Below are positions 46,901-64,000 of a stretch of 64,000 nucleotides of DNA, piece after piece. A program made the position numbers and the translations under genes. Source of the DNA: Axinella damicornis (Eukaryota; Porifera; Demospongiae; Axinellida; Axinellidae); NCBI GenBank assembly GCA_963931865.1, contig OZ007507.1, forward strand, positions 1,181,913 to 1,245,912, read 5' to 3'. Numbering within the stretch: the first letter of the stretch is position 1; each line of letters opens with the position of its first letter. Under the pieces are notes generated by a model. It saw only the letters and a list, made by a program, of their open reading frames with translations, was not told the origin of the DNA and did no database searches.

Positions 46901-47447
46901 TACGGTACTGCAAGTGACGAAAAGCTGGGTGAGGGCCCTGGGAACGAGGCTAGCCACACTCCCTACACAAAGTCATTACATACGCATCCTGCACCTCGTG
47001 ACAGTAAGATGCTGTACTTGTCTTCCAGGCCCTCCAAGACGATGGTCAGCAGAAACTGTTTCATGTATGGCCTCTCTTGAATCGTTTCATAAAACAACGA
47101 GTTAATGATGATGTCATACACCCGGCAGTCAGTACCAGCTGGAAGAATTAATCACAAACAAAATGCACTGAAGTTGGCATCGCTTGCTGCTACGGGTCAA
47201 ATGGAAAGAGAATAGCAAAGTCATTGACAATTCTTGTTCACTTGACAGTGGTAGTCCAATACCTTCTAGCAAGTCAGATATCTTGTGCAGTATCATGGGC
47301 CTAATATGGTCATGGTTACTTAATTACCATTGTCCTTCTCTGTGTGTGGTTCTCCAAGGCTGAGTGGCACTCGGTACGGTGTGGGATCACCTGACTCCAG
47401 CAGAGCAGCAAGCTGCTCATCCGTGATAGGTTTAGGGGATGGGATCT

Positions 47448-47481
<34 letters not shown>

Positions 47482-48811
47482 TACTAGATTACATCAAGTC
47501 TCACTGCTGTTGATCTCAATTCCTCTCACTTGGTCGCATTTGCAGATATTAATGAAAACCTTTTCCTTCTGGTCAGTCCACGTCTTCAGACAGAACCCTG
47601 GGGTATGAGAGGAGGTTGCAGCTGCATATGTTGGCACAAGAAACGGTTGCAGCTGCATATGTTGGTACAAGGAAGTTGCAGCTGCACCAGTTGGTACAAG
47701 AGAAGGTTGCAGCTGCATATGTTGGTACAAGAGGAGGTTGCAGCTGCACCAGTGGCATATGTTGGCAGGTTGCAGCTGCATATGTTGGTACAAGAGGAGG
47801 TTGCAGCTGCACCAGTGGCATATGTTGGCAGGTTGCAGCTGCATATGTTGGTACAAGAGGAGGTTGCAGCTGCACCAGTTGGTACAAGAGGAGGTTGCAG
47901 CTGCACCAGTTGGTACAAGAGGAGGTTGCAGCTGCACCAGTTGGTACAAGAGGAGGTTGCAGCTGCACTAGTTGGTACAAGAGGAGGTTGCAGCAGCATA
48001 TGTTGGTACAGAAGGTTGCAGCTGCACCAGTTGGTACAAGAGGAGGTTGCAGCAGCATATGTTGGTACAAGAGGAGGTTGCAGCTGCACCAGTTGGTACA
48101 AGAGAAGGTTGCAGCTGCATATGTTGGTACAAGAGGAGGTTGCAGCTGCACCAGTTGGTACAAGAGGAGGTTGCAGCTGCATATGTTGGTACAAGAGGAG
48201 GTTGCAGCTGCATATGTTGGTACAAGGTTGCAGCTGCATGTTGGTACAAGAGGAGGTTGCAGCTGTACCAGTGGCATATGTTGGTACAAGAGATTGTAAC
48301 TCCTTTAGCAACTCTTCAGATTAAGGTAGCCTACCCTAATTATAATTACTTGACACTGTACTGTTGTTAGCAAAACTTCTGGCACCATATCATCCTGAAA
48401 CGCCCTCCCTTACTATCAACCACACTACACATACATTCTCAGTGCCAGGAGCCTGTATTACCTGGCTCAGGCAGAACGTCTTTCGCCAGTGGCTCACTCT
48501 CAGCTTGTTTAGCTTCTTTTGGCTGCAGAAAGTATAGCCCGTTCACACGATCATCATGGTATTACAATGTATTAGCAAATTTATGATGACCATGTTCAAT
48601 GATTGAATGCTGAGCCCGTGGGGGCCATCACACATACATGTACAAAAGTGGTAGTACACTGTGAGAATAAAATTATGACATCATTTTGCTATGCATTGCA
48701 TGTATGTATATTCTGATGATAGTTGCAAATGGAGACCTTTATCAGCAAATTTTGCAGCACTCTGTCTGGAACTGGGGGGTCCTCCTCTGCGTCAAACAGA
48801 AGGGAGTCCAT
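43909..48811 (-). CDS. PIH1D1: PIH1 domain-containing protein 1 (R2TP adaptor), complete
   Basis: Nine exons, 302 aa, phases consistent: 48737-48811, 48462-48522, 47530-47597, 47328-47445, 46995-47138, 46426-46519, 45155-45220, 44704-44797, 43909-44097. The PIH1-N domain (about 46-185) includes GFCLKT, KVFINIC, YRVPLSLGEPH and LEGLEDKY, matching human PIH1D1. Lysines K50 and K58 correspond to the pair that binds phosphorylated DSDD-type motifs such as in TELO2, with one extra residue between them. The C-terminal CS-like domain reads FLVMEVQLPGI, then LQLDVGEDRVLL and LTVTLPV. In the family it links clients to the RUVBL1/2-RPAP3-HSP90 chaperone for assembly of PIKK kinases, RNA polymerase II and box C/D snoRNPs. 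Human length is 290 aa. The donor of exon 1 (aag|gtctcc) and the acceptor of exon 7 are weak, so those boundaries are less sure. Confidence 0.9.
44170..44219. mobile_element. 50-bp hairpin element in PIH1D1 intron 8
   Basis: Inverted arms tagcctcattcccaggcact and agtgcctgggaacgacgcta enclose a short loop. Flanks ccaactggc and gcaacaggc agree at seven of nine bases, fitting an old 9-bp target duplication. Confidence 0.75.
44808..44930. repeat. 11-bp tandem repeat in PIH1D1 intron 7
   Basis: About ten copies of gtcagcacatg, lying just upstream (in gene direction) of the acceptor of exon 44704-44797. Confidence 0.8.
45630..46392. repeat. 30-bp minisatellite derived from the hairpin-element end
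   Basis: About 25 highly regular units of 30 bp (gggaacgaggctatgctgtg then gtgaaggact), differing mainly as aacgagg or aatgagg. The core gggaacgaggcta is the terminal sequence of the hairpin elements. It fills PIH1D1 intron 6. The unit is a multiple of three with no stop on the plus strand, giving a spurious 200-residue frame. Confidence 0.9.
47446..47482. repeat. Poly-G run next to PIH1D1 exon 4 acceptor
   Basis: About 31 G on the plus strand, so C in the pre-mRNA, forming the pyrimidine tract right before the acceptor cccccag of exon 47328-47445. Comparable homopolymers lie at 8409, 8904, 19138, 53030, 56961 and 60966. Confidence 0.85.
47600..48300. repeat. 31-bp minisatellite in PIH1D1 intron 2
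   Basis: More than twenty units of about 31 bp (ttggtacaagaggaggttgc and agctgcacca or agctgcatatg). The unit lacks stops in most frames on both strands, so long frames here are artefacts. It lies directly upstream (gene direction) of the acceptor at 47597. Confidence 0.9.
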
Positions 48812-48969
48812 CTCCGGAGCTAAAAACTGTAATTTGGCACTAAAGGAGTTAATCCGCTTAAAAGTTGATTCTAACCAATCAGATTCGAGCTTTGAAGACT
48901 TATTTACTAGCTCCTTCTCCTGAGAAGGGGTTAAACGTATAACACGTGGCCCACGTGGAGTATTCAAGG
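48812..48969. promoter_or_regulatory. Shared divergent PIH1D1-MSH3 promoter
   Basis: Only 158 bp lie between the two start codons, so both promoters and 5' leaders must fit here. Two perfect CACGTG E-boxes occur nine bases apart (48943-48948 and 48952-48957), a layout suited to bHLH-zipper factors. No TATA box is seen. Confidence 0.7.
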
Positions 48970-59190
<10,221 letters not shown>

Positions 59191-59356
59191 CACGCCTTGA
59201 TTTCTGATTTTGTCATAACACAGTCAAGTGCATTTTCACATGATTTTCGATACTGATGTTTTACTATCCAATAATACGAAGTGTGCTCTAATAATGCGGA
59301 ACGAAATATTAAAATCGAACTAAATGAAAAATTAAAATCGAACTAGATGATCGGAC
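59191..59356. other. Short MSH3-AP4B1 spacer
   Basis: 166 bp from the MSH3 stop to the AP4B1 start, AT-rich (aatattaaaatcgaact repeated as aaattaaaatcgaact). The MSH3 3' end and the AP4B1 promoter must both lie here or inside neighbouring exons. Confidence 0.6.

Positions 59357-64000
<4,644 letters not shown>

Noticed and set aside
47530..48324. Long frames on both strands (up to 264 residues)
   Set aside because: 31-bp minisatellite without stops; it contains a PIH1D1 exon only at its edge.

Overview
This is eukaryotic nuclear DNA from an invertebrate animal, most likely a sponge. The evidence is canonical GT-AG introns, long (CA)n, (GT)n and poly-C tracts, abundant minisatellites and an animal gene set (LIM kinase, Slingshot phosphatase, PIH1D1, MSH3, AP-4 beta). 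The species cannot be read from the sequence. Exactly 200 Ns at 18801-19000 mark an assembly gap.

The left third (1-18 kb) is lineage-specific and intron-poor. It holds two tandem secreted three-domain multicopper oxidases (laccase/ferroxidase type), each with one coding exon. These are followed by a minus-strand tandem family of very small secreted proteins with a four-cysteine C-terminal motif: three intact copies, one pseudogene, and one upstream region that has lost its gene. Minisatellites, AATC-rich tracts and a 1.2-kb terminal-inverted-repeat element lie among them.

The right two thirds carry five conserved, intron-rich genes whose exons I rebuilt by hand with consistent reading phase at every junction. 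LIM kinase (minus, 20 coding exons, 678 aa) and Slingshot cofilin phosphatase (plus, 15 coding exons, 1218 aa) lie head to head with 439 bp between start codons. Slingshot is convergent with PIH1D1 (minus, 9 exons, 302 aa). PIH1D1 is head to head with MSH3 (plus, 24 exons, 1090 aa) with 158 bp between start codons. MSH3 is followed 166 bp later by AP-4 beta (plus, 11 exons seen, cut by the window end). A tRNA-Thr(AGU) gene sits in a LIM kinase intron.

The main result is the divergent LIMK-SSH pair. The kinase that inactivates cofilin by Ser3 phosphorylation and the phosphatase that reverses it share one short intergenic region, which suggests a single promoter for an actin-turnover switch. 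Other results are the undescribed small secreted family; hairpin mini-transposons of 50-120 bp plus a 607-bp relative, several with matching 9-bp target duplications; and minisatellites and dinucleotide repeats that begin at or have copied splice donors in LIMK, SSH, MSH3 and AP4B1.
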